Assembly: GCF_000266905.1 (NCBI RefSeq)
Contig: NC_018023.1
Location: 62,001-126,000 of the forward strand
Direction of reading: 5' to 3'
Source of the DNA: Mycolicibacterium chubuense NBB4
GTDB taxonomy: Bacteria > Actinomycetota > Actinomycetes > Mycobacteriales > Mycobacteriaceae
Length of the DNA stretch: 64,000 nucleotides
The notes below the pieces were generated by a model, which saw nothing but the letters and a program-made list of their open reading frames with translations, searched no databases and had not been told where the DNA came from. Numbering within the stretch: the first letter of the stretch is position 1; each line of letters starts with the position of its first letter. Position numbers and translations under genes: made by a program. Below are positions 50,437-57,897 of this stretch, piece by piece.

Positions 50437-50784
50437 CTACAGGTCGCCGAGCAGCTCGGCGGCGGCCAGCGCTGCTTGCTCTGCGTTCTGTTCGATCGCG
50501 GCGCGCTCGGCGTAGGCGTCGGCTACGGCGGCCTGCAGCGTGGTGCTGATGACTTGCTCGAGTCCCTCGTTGGTGTGTCTGGTCGTGCATCCGGGAGCCA
50601 GCGATAGAGATACGAGGCGACCGTGGTGATTGACCGAGAGCTGGACGTCGCCATCGGCGCTTTCCATCTGCACGTCGATGCTGGCCCACTGCTTTCTGAG
50701 GTCGCGCAACGTCTGCTGAACTCGCTCGATGCGTGCGACGTTGTGAGCGACCAGCTCGGCCTCGGACTGGTAGGCCGCGGTCAT
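50437..50784 (-). CDS. EspL-like YbaB/EbfC-fold protein (115 aa)
   Basis: The pattern of a long helix (HNVARIERVQQTLRDLRKQW), a strand pair (SADGDVQLSVNHHGRLVSLS) and a C-terminal helix (NEGLEQVISTTLQAAVADAY) is that of the YbaB/EbfC fold. EspL of ESX-1 has the same fold and length, and lies directly after espB as here. It overlaps the EspB-like gene (ATGA). YbaB proteins bind DNA, but for EspL a chaperone role toward secreted Esp proteins is likelier. Confidence 0.75.
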   Translation of the reverse strand: MTAAYQSEAELVAHNVARIERVQQTLRDLRKQWASIDVQMESADGDVQLSVNHHGRLVSLSLAPGCTTRHTNEGLEQVISTTLQAAVADAYAERAAIEQNAEQAALAAAELLGDL

Positions 50785-52538
50785 GGGGTGCCCCCTTCGT
50801 TGTCGGGTGGCATCACGACGCGGCGGCGCGGACGCCCAGGTGCGGCCGGATCACCGGATCCCGCCGTGGAGGCTGCTGTGTTGTCGACGCTGACGGTCTG
50901 GCGACGCTCTACTTCACCCCTGACCGGTTCTTCGTTGGGACTGGAGGGAACGACGACCTTCTTGTCCGGCGGCGTGGTCGCCCTGCCCCCGCCAGCACCG
51001 CCCCCGCCCATACCGCCCATCGGCGGCATCATTCCCATGCCGCCCATCCCGGCACCGACCGACGTGGATGAACCGGCCGAGGGGATGGCCCCTGATGTCG
51101 CCGGCAGCGCCGGCGTGGTCCCGCCGGGCGCTGATGCGGCGGCCAACGCGCCGCCACCCGGGGGCAGCGAGGTATCGAGCCCAGCTGGCTCCATGCCGCC
51201 CCCGCCGCCACCACCGCTGCCGAGGCCGCCACCGCCGAAGTCGGATACGCCGGGGTCATCGGTCGGAACGTCGATCCCAAGCTCAGGCTCCTGTTGCATG
51301 CCTGCCGCGGCGCCCTGCATCACCTGGCTGGCAGCGCCCATGAGCTGCTGGGGAGTGCTGGTAATCGCGCCGATAGCGCCGCCGAGGGCACCGGCGATGA
51401 CCGAGGGAATCATCGCGGCCATTGGCAGGATCTGCTGTAGCTGGTCACCGCCCATCGGTGACGCGCCCTGACCAGCGGAAAGTAGAGAGTCGGTCGAAGG
51501 GTCCGCCAGCGGATCAGCACCGCCCGCCGTACTGGAGTCTGCGCCGGCTTCCGAGGAGTCCCCCGATGCGTGGTCGTCACCGCTGCGGCCGGCGCTGCGG
51601 TCACCAGGCTGCCCGGTGGCGTCGCCGGGCGAGCTGCCGTCCTGGACGATGTCGGCCACGGGCGGCGGTGGCGGCGGGGCTTGGGGCAGCTCGCCGAGGT
51701 GATAGGACACTCCAGCCGCGGTGGCCTTGTTGTCGAGTTGCTGCAGCTGATTTCCGTAGCGCGCAACCTGCTCTGAGCCCATCAACCCGCCGGTCTGCAT
51801 CATCAGCAGCTGTGCTCTCGTGAGCGACTGCCGCGTGTTGGTGAACTGCTGAGTCCGGGGTGTCTCCGCTTGGGTGCGGTCGAATCGGCCACCGTGATCC
51901 TGCGCCGCCTGGGCCACGGTGCCCGAGTGGGAGGCCATCTGATCGGCCCACGACGCGAACTTGTTCAGTGAGGCGCTCAACTGCGGGCCGGTTCGCCCCG
52001 TGATCCCGGCGGCGACGGCGTTCTCCGCGGTGCGGGCAGCGGCGGCGGCGGCTTCGAAGGCGCCCTGGTAGGCCCGGCACGCCGTGTGAAACGTCGACCC
52101 AGTGCTGCTGCTACCCGCCTCGATCAGCCCTGCGGTCGCCTCGCCGGGGCGAGGCGCCATCGGCATGATGGGGGTGTCGGCTGCGACCGCGTTGGCTCTA
52201 GCCGCGGCCGCAGTGGCCGGACCACCCACCGGGGCCACGGGTCCAGCACCCACGGCCATCGATGCGGCGTTAGCGCCGTCGATCTCAGCCATGTTGGTGC
52301 TCACCGCGGCCACCGCCTGGGCCGCGGCGCTGAGGACTGCCGCGCCGTCGAGTGCGCGGCTGGACAGCACGGCTCCATGCTCGGTCAGGCGAGCGGCAGC
52401 GCTCGTTGACACCTCATCCAGGGCCAGCGGGGGGTGAATGGGAGGTACCGCAGCCAGCACCGACAAACTGGCGGCCGTCGAGGTCATGGTTGCCGCGACG
52501 GTGGCCAACCCGGCGTACTGCACGTCAACGCGCGGCAT
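50781..52538 (-). CDS. EspB-like secreted protein with PE/PPE-like helical domain (585 aa)
   Basis: The N-terminal 330 residues are helical: RVDVQYAGLATVAATMTSTA, RALDGAAVLSAAAQAVAAVS, then after a short linker FHTACRAYQGAFEAAAAAAR and ADQMASHSGTVAQAAQDHGG. A PE-like hairpin followed by a PPE-like bundle in one chain is the EspB layout. Residues 330-585 are rich in Gly, Pro and Ser and end with basic RPRRRVVMPPD. It precedes an EspL-like gene as in ESX-1. The canonical WxG and YxxxD/E pair is not clear. EspB forms ring oligomers and works in the envelope or outside. Confidence 0.68.
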   Translation of the reverse strand: MPRVDVQYAGLATVAATMTSTAASLSVLAAVPPIHPPLALDEVSTSAAARLTEHGAVLSSRALDGAAVLSAAAQAVAAVSTNMAEIDGANAASMAVGAGPVAPVGGPATAAAARANAVAADTPIMPMAPRPGEATAGLIEAGSSSTGSTFHTACRAYQGAFEAAAAAARTAENAVAAGITGRTGPQLSASLNKFASWADQMASHSGTVAQAAQDHGGRFDRTQAETPRTQQFTNTRQSLTRAQLLMMQTGGLMGSEQVARYGNQLQQLDNKATAAGVSYHLGELPQAPPPPPPVADIVQDGSSPGDATGQPGDRSAGRSGDDHASGDSSEAGADSSTAGGADPLADPSTDSLLSAGQGASPMGGDQLQQILPMAAMIPSVIAGALGGAIGAITSTPQQLMGAASQVMQGAAAGMQQEPELGIDVPTDDPGVSDFGGGGLGSGGGGGGGMEPAGLDTSLPPGGGALAAASAPGGTTPALPATSGAIPSAGSSTSVGAGMGGMGMMPPMGGMGGGGAGGGRATTPPDKKVVVPSSPNEEPVRGEVERRQTVSVDNTAASTAGSGDPAAPGRPRRRVVMPPDNEGGTP

Positions 52539-52546
52539 ATCTCCCC

Positions 52547-52849
52547 CTAGAAGTCGATGGTCATCGCGAACGCGGCCACCTGGTCCTCGGTGGGCAGAAA
52601 AGATCCCACATTCTCGACGTGGTTGCGTTCCATCTCCAGGCGCAGCGCCAACTGGGACCGCAGGTAGGCCAGGGTGTTCAACCGGATGATCCGCGCCGCC
52701 AGCTCTTCGTCGGCGAGGTCCATCGCCTCCGGCTCCAGTTGCACCCCGACCGTGGCGCCCTGACGGTCGACAGAGACGATGATGGACTCATCGTGGCTGG
52801 TGGCCTCGAAGACCTCCACCGTTGTCTCTTGCGCGGACTCCAGCACCAA
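52547..52849 (-). CDS. small YbaB-fold-like ESX protein (100 aa)
   Basis: The central strands (DESIIVSVDRQGATVGVQLE) and following helix (DEELAARIIRLNTLAYLRSQ) fit the YbaB-type fold, without its long first helix. The C-terminus EDQVAAFAMTIDF is hydrophobic. It lies between the EspC-like and EspB-like genes and, with the EspL-like protein, makes a second YbaB-like gene flanking EspB. Probably a chaperone of ESX substrates; that is inferred. Confidence 0.55.
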   Translation of the reverse strand: MVLESAQETTVEVFEATSHDESIIVSVDRQGATVGVQLEPEAMDLADEELAARIIRLNTLAYLRSQLALRLEMERNHVENVGSFLPTEDQVAAFAMTIDF

Positions 52850-52855
52850 TCCCGC

Positions 52856-53170
52856 CTACGTATCGGACGGACTGATCGTGAGGCGGGCCTGGTTTTCAGC
52901 TTCGATCCGCTCGTAGTCGGCGGCCGAAGCCAACAGAGCGTCGCGCATCTCTTCGTGGCGACGCTGTTCGCTGGCCAGTGCCGCGTCACGCTTGCCGGCA
53001 ACCTCGCTGATGGAGGCTTTGACCTGGTGATACAGCGGGCCTAAGGTTTGCGCCTCGGTCGTCATGCGCTCGTTGTCGGCGCGGGCTGCTTTGATCTGGT
53101 CGATCGCTTGGGCATGGACTTCTGCGCGCCGACGCAGCTCAGAGGGCTCGACCTGGATTACCACACTCAC
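52856..53170 (-). CDS. EspC-like ESX substrate (104 aa)
   Basis: A small fully helical protein with the length of EspC-type (DUF2580) substrates. The C-terminal YERIE (Tyr86-Glu90) is a YxxxE secretion motif, followed by AENQARLTI, near-identical to the end of the EsxB-like protein (YDRVE-AENQAHL). No Trp is present in the hairpin turn, which is expected for EspC-like proteins. It would be exported by the ESX machine together with a partner, perhaps the EspB- or DUF4226-like protein. Confidence 0.75.
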   Translation of the reverse strand: MSVVIQVEPSELRRRAEVHAQAIDQIKAARADNERMTTEAQTLGPLYHQVKASISEVAGKRDAALASEQRRHEEMRDALLASAADYERIEAENQARLTISPSDT

Positions 53171-53203
53171 AATTTAACCCCGTTCCGGTATCTGTGCGGA
53201 CAG

Positions 53204-54835
53204 CTAATGCACCCCCGCCAGCACGGTGGGAGCCGTAGCTGTGGGAGTTGTCTGGACTTGGGGACGTGCCCAGCCCAGGAAATTCGGGCCGGTCGGCATC
53301 TGCTCGACCGGGGTCACTTGCCCGTTGAGCCAGACTTTGCCGTTGCCCAGCGCCATCACTCGGTGGTCGGTGAACTGGGCGTAGTCCATCAACCTCAGCT
53401 GACTGGGCGAGACGGGATCATTCACGGGAGCACCTGGGGGCAACACAGTGATTTGGGCTTGTCCCGCGGCGTCGTCGAGGTTGGCCCCGCCCAGAACAAG
53501 GCGCCCGGCGTGGGCGAGCTGCGGGCTCTCAGCGGTGACAGTCGAGCCGTCCGGCAGCTTCATTGAGACGTCGGGCCCGGGCTGGGCCGCCGGGACCTGT
53601 CCGCTCTCAGCCGCCGCCGGTTGAGGGTGGGCACCGTCAGCGGGTTTGGCCGCCGCGGGCTCGGTCGTCGCAGCATCCTTCTTGGCGTCATCATCGGTAG
53701 CCGTGTGCTCGGCTTTGGCATCAGCCTTCTCGGTGCTGCCGCCCTCGGCCACGTCTTTGACCGCCGACTGCGGGTCGCTCTTGTCCTGCGGCGCCCCGGT
53801 GTAGTCGTCGACGGGGCGGGCGGTCGCGTCTTTGATCGCCCCGCCGATCGCCCCGCCCAGGTTGCCAAGGCCGCCTCCCCCACCGAGGCCGCCCATTGCG
53901 GGCATCATCGACCCCATCGCGCCGGGCAGCCCGGACAAGGCGCCCATCGCCGGACCTGCCAGCCCAGCAAGGCCGCCCATCAACGGATCCGAGGCCAAAC
54001 CGTTGAGCAAGGGGTCGCTGCCCAGGGGGTCACCGGTAGTGGTCCCTTGCCCAGTAGCGGGACCGCCCGCCGATTCGCTTGCGCCGCTGCCGGTTTGGCC
54101 GCTACCGGCAGTGCCGGCGGCAGGATCGGTGGACCCGGTGCCCTTGCCGGCGGAGTCCTTCACCGCGTCGTAACGCTGCGCCAGCGCGTCGAGCACCTCA
54201 GCCTTGGACTCGGCATCGATGCCCGAGGACTTGACGACGCCCAGAATCTCCTGAGTCTTGCTCTGCAAGAAGTCGTTGAGCTGCTGTTGTCCGGCCGGAG
54301 TGTCCAAAGTTGGCCCGAGCTTGTGGATTTGGTCGACGAGCGCCGATTGCAGTGCCTGCAACTGTGCTTTGCCCTGGTCAGAACCCGTCTTGGCGCCCAG
54401 GACCGCATCGATGAGTTCATCGTCGGCCTCGGCCAGCGCCGTCTTGTTCTTGGCCAGTGCGTCATCGACACGGCGGGATGCTTCGGCGGCGCGGCCCGCG
54501 AAGCCGTTGTCGGCCGGCTCAGGCGTCTGACCCGGTGTGCCAGATCCGGGTGTGTCGACACTGGCCGGCACGGTCGCAGGTGGCGTCCCGGGCGGGTCAA
54601 CGAGCTTGCCGCCGTTGAACAATGTCGGGTTGTCGAGCCGCAGCGCTCCCAAGTATTTGTCATCGAGGGTGGTCGGCAGATCCTTGTTGATCAGCCACTC
54701 CTCGGGATGGTTCTTCGCGCGCTGGTACATGTCGTTGAGCGCGGTGAAATCCGCGTCGTTCAGCGTGCCGCGCCAATCGGGCTTGTAGCGCAAGATGTGG
54801 TCGATGGCCGCGACGACCTCAGCTGCGGTGGCCAT
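53204..54835 (-). CDS. first ESX accessory protein, DUF4226-like (543 aa)
   Basis: The N-terminal part (VVAAIDHILRYKPDWRGTLN, then DFTALNDMYQRAKNHPEEWL) is ordered; residues 110-215 are helical with VDQIHKLGPTLDTPAGQQQL. A long linker rich in Gly, Ala, Pro and acid residues follows (240-430). The C-terminal domain has MKLPDGSTVTAESPQLAHAG, AAGQAQITVLPPGAPVND and MDYAQFTDHRVMALGNGKVW, a pattern I recall from mycobacterial DUF4226-type proteins near ESX genes. It is the first gene of the locus; the promoter should lie within 54836-55000. Confidence 0.6.
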   Translation of the reverse strand: MATAAEVVAAIDHILRYKPDWRGTLNDADFTALNDMYQRAKNHPEEWLINKDLPTTLDDKYLGALRLDNPTLFNGGKLVDPPGTPPATVPASVDTPGSGTPGQTPEPADNGFAGRAAEASRRVDDALAKNKTALAEADDELIDAVLGAKTGSDQGKAQLQALQSALVDQIHKLGPTLDTPAGQQQLNDFLQSKTQEILGVVKSSGIDAESKAEVLDALAQRYDAVKDSAGKGTGSTDPAAGTAGSGQTGSGASESAGGPATGQGTTTGDPLGSDPLLNGLASDPLMGGLAGLAGPAMGALSGLPGAMGSMMPAMGGLGGGGGLGNLGGAIGGAIKDATARPVDDYTGAPQDKSDPQSAVKDVAEGGSTEKADAKAEHTATDDDAKKDAATTEPAAAKPADGAHPQPAAAESGQVPAAQPGPDVSMKLPDGSTVTAESPQLAHAGRLVLGGANLDDAAGQAQITVLPPGAPVNDPVSPSQLRLMDYAQFTDHRVMALGNGKVWLNGQVTPVEQMPTGPNFLGWARPQVQTTPTATAPTVLAGVH

Positions 54836-55312
54836 CAGCGGCTCTCTGCATGGGGGCCGACACAGCAGGCCACGGTCCGATCAGCAACCGAGACTTGCGC
54901 ACCGGGCGGTGTGCCAGACAGCTGGTCAGCCGCGTCGGCGAGCGTTGCGGCCAGCAGGTGAGCCACCAAAGAGTGCATGAATCGGACGATAGGAGCGCAA
55001 GCTCTCAGCGGTCCACCACCACAGCCACATTCGCAATCAATCCCGACGATGGTCATCAACATTGCGGCTTGATCACGTATCTGCGGCGCGTCGGTGGCTT
55101 TTCTGAAAGACCATGCGCAAGGATCTGCTCACTGGAGATTCGCAGCAATTGGGCTTATGACCAGCGTGTCTCGGCGGTTTATCCGCCAACGCGTGCGAGA
55201 CTTCGGCCAGTACCACCAGTATCACGGGGCGCAGAGGTCTCAGGATCCCCGACTTCTGCCACCCCGGCCGAGGACCGAACTCGGCGCGCACATCGAGGAA
55301 GGAGGGCGTGCT
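54836..55312. other. divergent intergenic region holding the ESX operon promoter
   Basis: A 477-base gap between the ESX operon and a small plus-strand gene. It holds a copy of the 22-base repeat at 55013-55034. No convincing gene is seen; frames through it have weak composition. Confidence 0.45.
55013..55034 (+). repeat. 22-base repeat, copy 2
   Basis: Identical to 5724-5745 over all 22 bases and in the same orientation. It lies about 180 bases upstream of the first gene of the ESX operon. Confidence 0.55.
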
Positions 55313-55747
55313 GTGGCCGCATCCGACGCATGTCCACCGGGCAGTCCTCGCGGCCGTCCGCATCTTGGTCCGCGCACGGTGGTGACGGCCGCACTGTGGC
55401 GCGGTCTGGAAAACGTGGTCGACGGTGCCCGAGGCCCGTTGGATCGCTCCCCGTTTCTGGCGGACCTGCTGGCCTGGCACGTCGACCGTCCCGATCTCAT
55501 GCGACACCCCGAGCTGGGCGCCGCCTTTGAGCGCCCCGGCGGTGCCGACGCCCCCGCCCCGCCGGCGCACGGGACCAAACACTGCACGGTGCGGGTACAT
55601 CCGGCCGTTGCCGCCGAACTCGTCACGCGGGCGGACACCAGCGGTCTTCCCCGCGCGGTCTACAACGCCTACGTCATCGCTGAGCTGCTCGGCTCGGCGA
55701 GCCTGCAGAGGTTGTCGACACAGGAGGGGTTGCCCTTGGCGATGTGA
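55313..55747 (+). CDS. tandem ribbon-helix-helix-like protein (144 aa)
   Basis: The GTG at 55313 follows GAAGGAGGG at six bases. Two similar segments appear: HLGPRTVVTAALWRGLENVV followed by RSPFLADLLAWHVDRPDL, and TKHCTVRVHPAVAAELVTRA followed by RAVYNAYVIAELLGSA. Each has a short basic strand then two helices, the ribbon-helix-helix layout, so the protein may bind DNA as one chain with two half-domains. Such proteins act in copy-number control, partition or relaxosome assembly. It precedes the presumed rep gene. Confidence 0.6.
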   Translation: MAASDACPPGSPRGRPHLGPRTVVTAALWRGLENVVDGARGPLDRSPFLADLLAWHVDRPDLMRHPELGAAFERPGGADAPAPPAHGTKHCTVRVHPAVAAELVTRADTSGLPRAVYNAYVIAELLGSASLQRLSTQEGLPLAM

Positions 55748-56081
55748 TGTCCGGGATGACCTCTGGCCGCCCCTTGCCTGACCCACATCTCAATAGGCGT
55801 GAGCAGCCGCTAAGACGACTTAGCCCCCCGGCGGGAACCGGAGGGCGGGTCGGGCGCGAACGCCACATTCCCCGAAGGGAACTGTCTTGCAGGACAGGTC
55901 TCACGGTAATGCATGCGCTGGCCCAGGTCCAGATTTGCGCGCCGTGTTTCTTCAATTGTCCGCAGCGCATGCGGACAACTCATCGCCGCGCTACCGCGGC
56001 TGCAGTCCCACCGTGCGCCGGCGGGGCACGATCCGCACCACCCCGATCGCCGACGTCGTGGCCATCAGGCGGGGACGGCGC
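55748..56081. other. intergenic leader upstream of the presumed rep gene
   Basis: About 330 bases with GC-rich hairpin potential around 55830-55850 and an exact inverted repeat (55956-55978). An in-frame TTG at 55887 could extend rep upstream through this region, but the composition and lack of a ribosome-binding sequence make that less likely. Confidence 0.4.
55956..55978. promoter_or_regulatory. inverted repeat upstream of rep
   Basis: TTGTCCGCA (55956-55964) and TGCGGACAA (55970-55978) are exact complements across five bases. Each arm differs by one base from the actinobacterial DnaA box TTGTCCACA. It may be a DnaA or Rep binding site controlling rep. Confidence 0.5.
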
Positions 56082-57134
56082 ATGGCGGGCCGTGAGCTGC
56101 CCTCCCCCGATCAGTTCGTCAGCCTCACCGTCGAAGCCGACGCGCACGCCGGAATCGCCTGCTGGAGCGGAGGACCCGCGCGGTGGGCACATTTCACCGT
56201 GGCCACCGCATATGACCTGCGCTACGAGCAGATCCGCGATCAGATGTCGGGGGGCATTGCGAAAGTGACGCTGGTGGCTATCGCCGCGGAGATGGCGCGA
56301 TTCGCCGACCGAAGCACCGGCCGCAATTGTTGGCCCAGCAACACCACGTTGGCGGCCCGGTCGGGGTTCACCGAGCGCACCGTTCAACGAGCCCGCTCGT
56401 GCCTACGGCTGCTCGGCCTAGCCACAGAGGTCGTCCGCGGCCGACAGCGAACCTACGTCGAGCGGATGGCGTCTTGGCGCATGGGCGACCGTAGCCGCGG
56501 CTGGACCTCGGTCTGGGCCCTGCACGACAACCAGCAGCTCACACGGGTTATCCACAAGATGTCACCCCATCTGGAACGGTCCCCACTTAGAACACACACC
56601 TCACCTTGGAAAAAACCGTTCACTACCCACGCGGGCGCCAAAGGCGCCCGGCAAGGCGTCGCTCCGCGCCGCCGAAGCATCGACGGCAAAGGCCAGGCGC
56701 TGGCGCGGCGCTGGCGGGCGCATCCGAAAGCGCCGCCATGGTCACGGCGTTACAGCACCGCAGCCTGGGCAGCGGTGCTGGCTGCGCCCGCTCACGCCGG
56801 ATGGAGCGCCGATGACCTCAACGGCGCTGTCTCTGATTGGCTGATCGGCGGCCACCGAATCCCCGACTCCCCCGCCCGCCCCATCGGACTCATGGGCGCC
56901 ATTCTGACGGCCTACTGCGCCCACAACGAGCTCGCGGTCCGCCCCACGGCTTACGCGGAGGCCATGGCCGCTGAAACAGCCGTGGAGCGCGCTGAGGAGC
57001 AGCGCCGGGCAGCCGCTGAGCGCGAGGCGCACGCGCAAGCTCGGGAAGTCGGCCGACAGGCCCTACACGGGTCCGGCAGAGCTCAGGTGGCAGCGATCAT
57101 GGCCGAGATCAAGCGACGCCGACGCATCGAGTGA
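56082..57134 (+). CDS. presumed replication initiator with winged-helix domain (350 aa)
   Basis: The N-terminal half has ARWAHFTVATAYDLRYEQIR and a winged-helix/HTH part KVTLVAIAAEMARFADRSTG, then PSNTTLAARSGFTERTVQRA and RSCLRLLGLATEVVRGRQRT. That layout resembles HTH_36-type initiators of actinobacterial plasmids. The C-terminal third is helical and basic (AAETAVERAEEQRRAAAERE). A perfect TTATCCACA lies inside the gene (56548-56556). No other gene in the window is a better Rep candidate, and parAB is near. The start is uncertain: 56082, 56013 or 55887. Confidence 0.65.
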   Translation: MAGRELPSPDQFVSLTVEADAHAGIACWSGGPARWAHFTVATAYDLRYEQIRDQMSGGIAKVTLVAIAAEMARFADRSTGRNCWPSNTTLAARSGFTERTVQRARSCLRLLGLATEVVRGRQRTYVERMASWRMGDRSRGWTSVWALHDNQQLTRVIHKMSPHLERSPLRTHTSPWKKPFTTHAGAKGARQGVAPRRRSIDGKGQALARRWRAHPKAPPWSRRYSTAAWAAVLAAPAHAGWSADDLNGAVSDWLIGGHRIPDSPARPIGLMGAILTAYCAHNELAVRPTAYAEAMAAETAVERAEEQRRAAAEREAHAQAREVGRQALHGSGRAQVAAIMAEIKRRRRIE

Positions 57135-57160
57135 CGACTTGCGGCCCGAAGAAGGACGTC

Positions 57161-57412
57161 CTACGAGGCGCGCACCGCAGGAGCATCCTCGGCGTTGCAA
57201 AACTCACGGGCCTGCTGAATCAGATCGTCGACAGCTGGTGCGAGCAACTCGGCGAGCTTCACGCCGCGCGCGTCGGCATAGCGCGTCAGCGCATGGTGGT
57301 CTTCCTCGCTGACGCGCTTGGCGACAAGCTTCGACGACGCGCGATTCTCCCGATGCCGCCAGTTTCGACGTCGCCCGGCGATCTCCTCGCCCGCATTCGT
57401 GTCTGCCACCAC
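57161..57412 (-). CDS. small ribbon-helix-helix-like protein (83 aa)
   Basis: After a basic N-terminus (GRRRNWRHRENRASSKLVAK) comes RVSEEDHHALTRYADARGVK followed by LAELLAPAVDDLIQQAREF, a ribbon-helix-helix-like pattern. GTG start at 57412 with GCGGAG upstream. It converges with rep and diverges from the winged-helix gene, so it may share the operator region 57479-57523. Copy control or antitoxin-like roles are possible; no toxin gene is beside it. Confidence 0.55.
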   Translation of the reverse strand: MVADTNAGEEIAGRRRNWRHRENRASSKLVAKRVSEEDHHALTRYADARGVKLAELLAPAVDDLIQQAREFCNAEDAPAVRAS

Positions 57413-57478
57413 AGGCTCCGCTCAGCTCGTTTCGGGTTGCCGGCCCAGGACCTCTGAACTGGCATTACGCGATGCTTG

Positions 57479-57523
57479 TTACAGGATACTAGTAACTAGG
57501 ATCTCGTAACGAGAATCCTGTAA
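57479..57523. promoter_or_regulatory. nested palindromic operator before winged-helix gene
   Basis: Outer arms TTACAGGAT (57479-57487) and ATCCTGTAA (57515-57523) enclose two odd palindromes, CTAGTAACTAG (57489-57499) and TCTCGTAACGAGA (57502-57514), both centred on GTAAC. The array ends four bases before the ATG at 57528, so it must overlap the promoter or leader. Probable operator of the adjacent regulator. Confidence 0.7.
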
Positions 57524-57527
57524 TACC

Positions 57528-57893
57528 ATGTCACGCGTGTCGTACGCGCAATCTGCGGGAGTTCAGGCTCTCTCGGGGATCGTGTTCGGCCAGAAGCATC
57601 GACTGGCGATCATGGCCGCCATCGCCCAGAGCGACGGCCTGGTGAATCCCTCGGATCTCGCCAGCGAGCTCGGCTTCCGATCGCAAAGCTCCATCCAGGT
57701 GCCGCTGAAGGACCTCACCGAAGCCGGCCTGATCACACGTGAGGACGGGATGGGGCGGGTGTTTTACCGCCGCAACGCGCATCCGATCTGGGCCGCCGCT
57801 TTGGAGCTGCTCAAACAAGGCCTCGCCGATGACCTTCAGGCCCCGGTACAGGACCTCCGTGACCCTCGCGGCCGCACCTCGATCAGTGAGTAG
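57528..57893 (+). CDS. winged-helix (ArsR/MarR-like) regulator (121 aa)
   Basis: The core reads VFGQKHRLAIMAAIAQSDGL, VNPSDLASELGFRSQSSIQV, PLKDLTEAGLITREDGMGRV and FYRRNAHPIWAAALELLKQG, a clear winged helix with recognition helix SQSSIQVPLKDL and wing MGRVFYRR. No metal-binding Cys cluster is present, so it is not a metal sensor. A compact nested palindrome ends four bases before its ATG, pointing to autoregulation and a very short or absent leader. It converges with the DUF2637 gene, four bases apart. Confidence 0.82.
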   Translation: MSRVSYAQSAGVQALSGIVFGQKHRLAIMAAIAQSDGLVNPSDLASELGFRSQSSIQVPLKDLTEAGLITREDGMGRVFYRRNAHPIWAAALELLKQGLADDLQAPVQDLRDPRGRTSISE

Positions 57894-57897
57894 CGCC

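Noticed and set aside
53621..54961. Plus-strand frame of 446 codons opposite the DUF4226-like gene
   Set aside because: It is a GC-driven shadow; the minus-strand protein has ordered ends with recognisable patterns.
55073..55786. Minus-strand frame of 237 codons opposite the tandem RHH-like gene
   Set aside because: The plus-strand gene has a strong ribosome-binding sequence and RHH-like patterns; the minus-strand product is Arg- and Gly-rich without domains.
56548..56556. Perfect TTATCCACA inside the presumed rep gene
   Set aside because: A single copy inside a coding region is weak evidence for a working DnaA site; mentioned under rep but not called separately.
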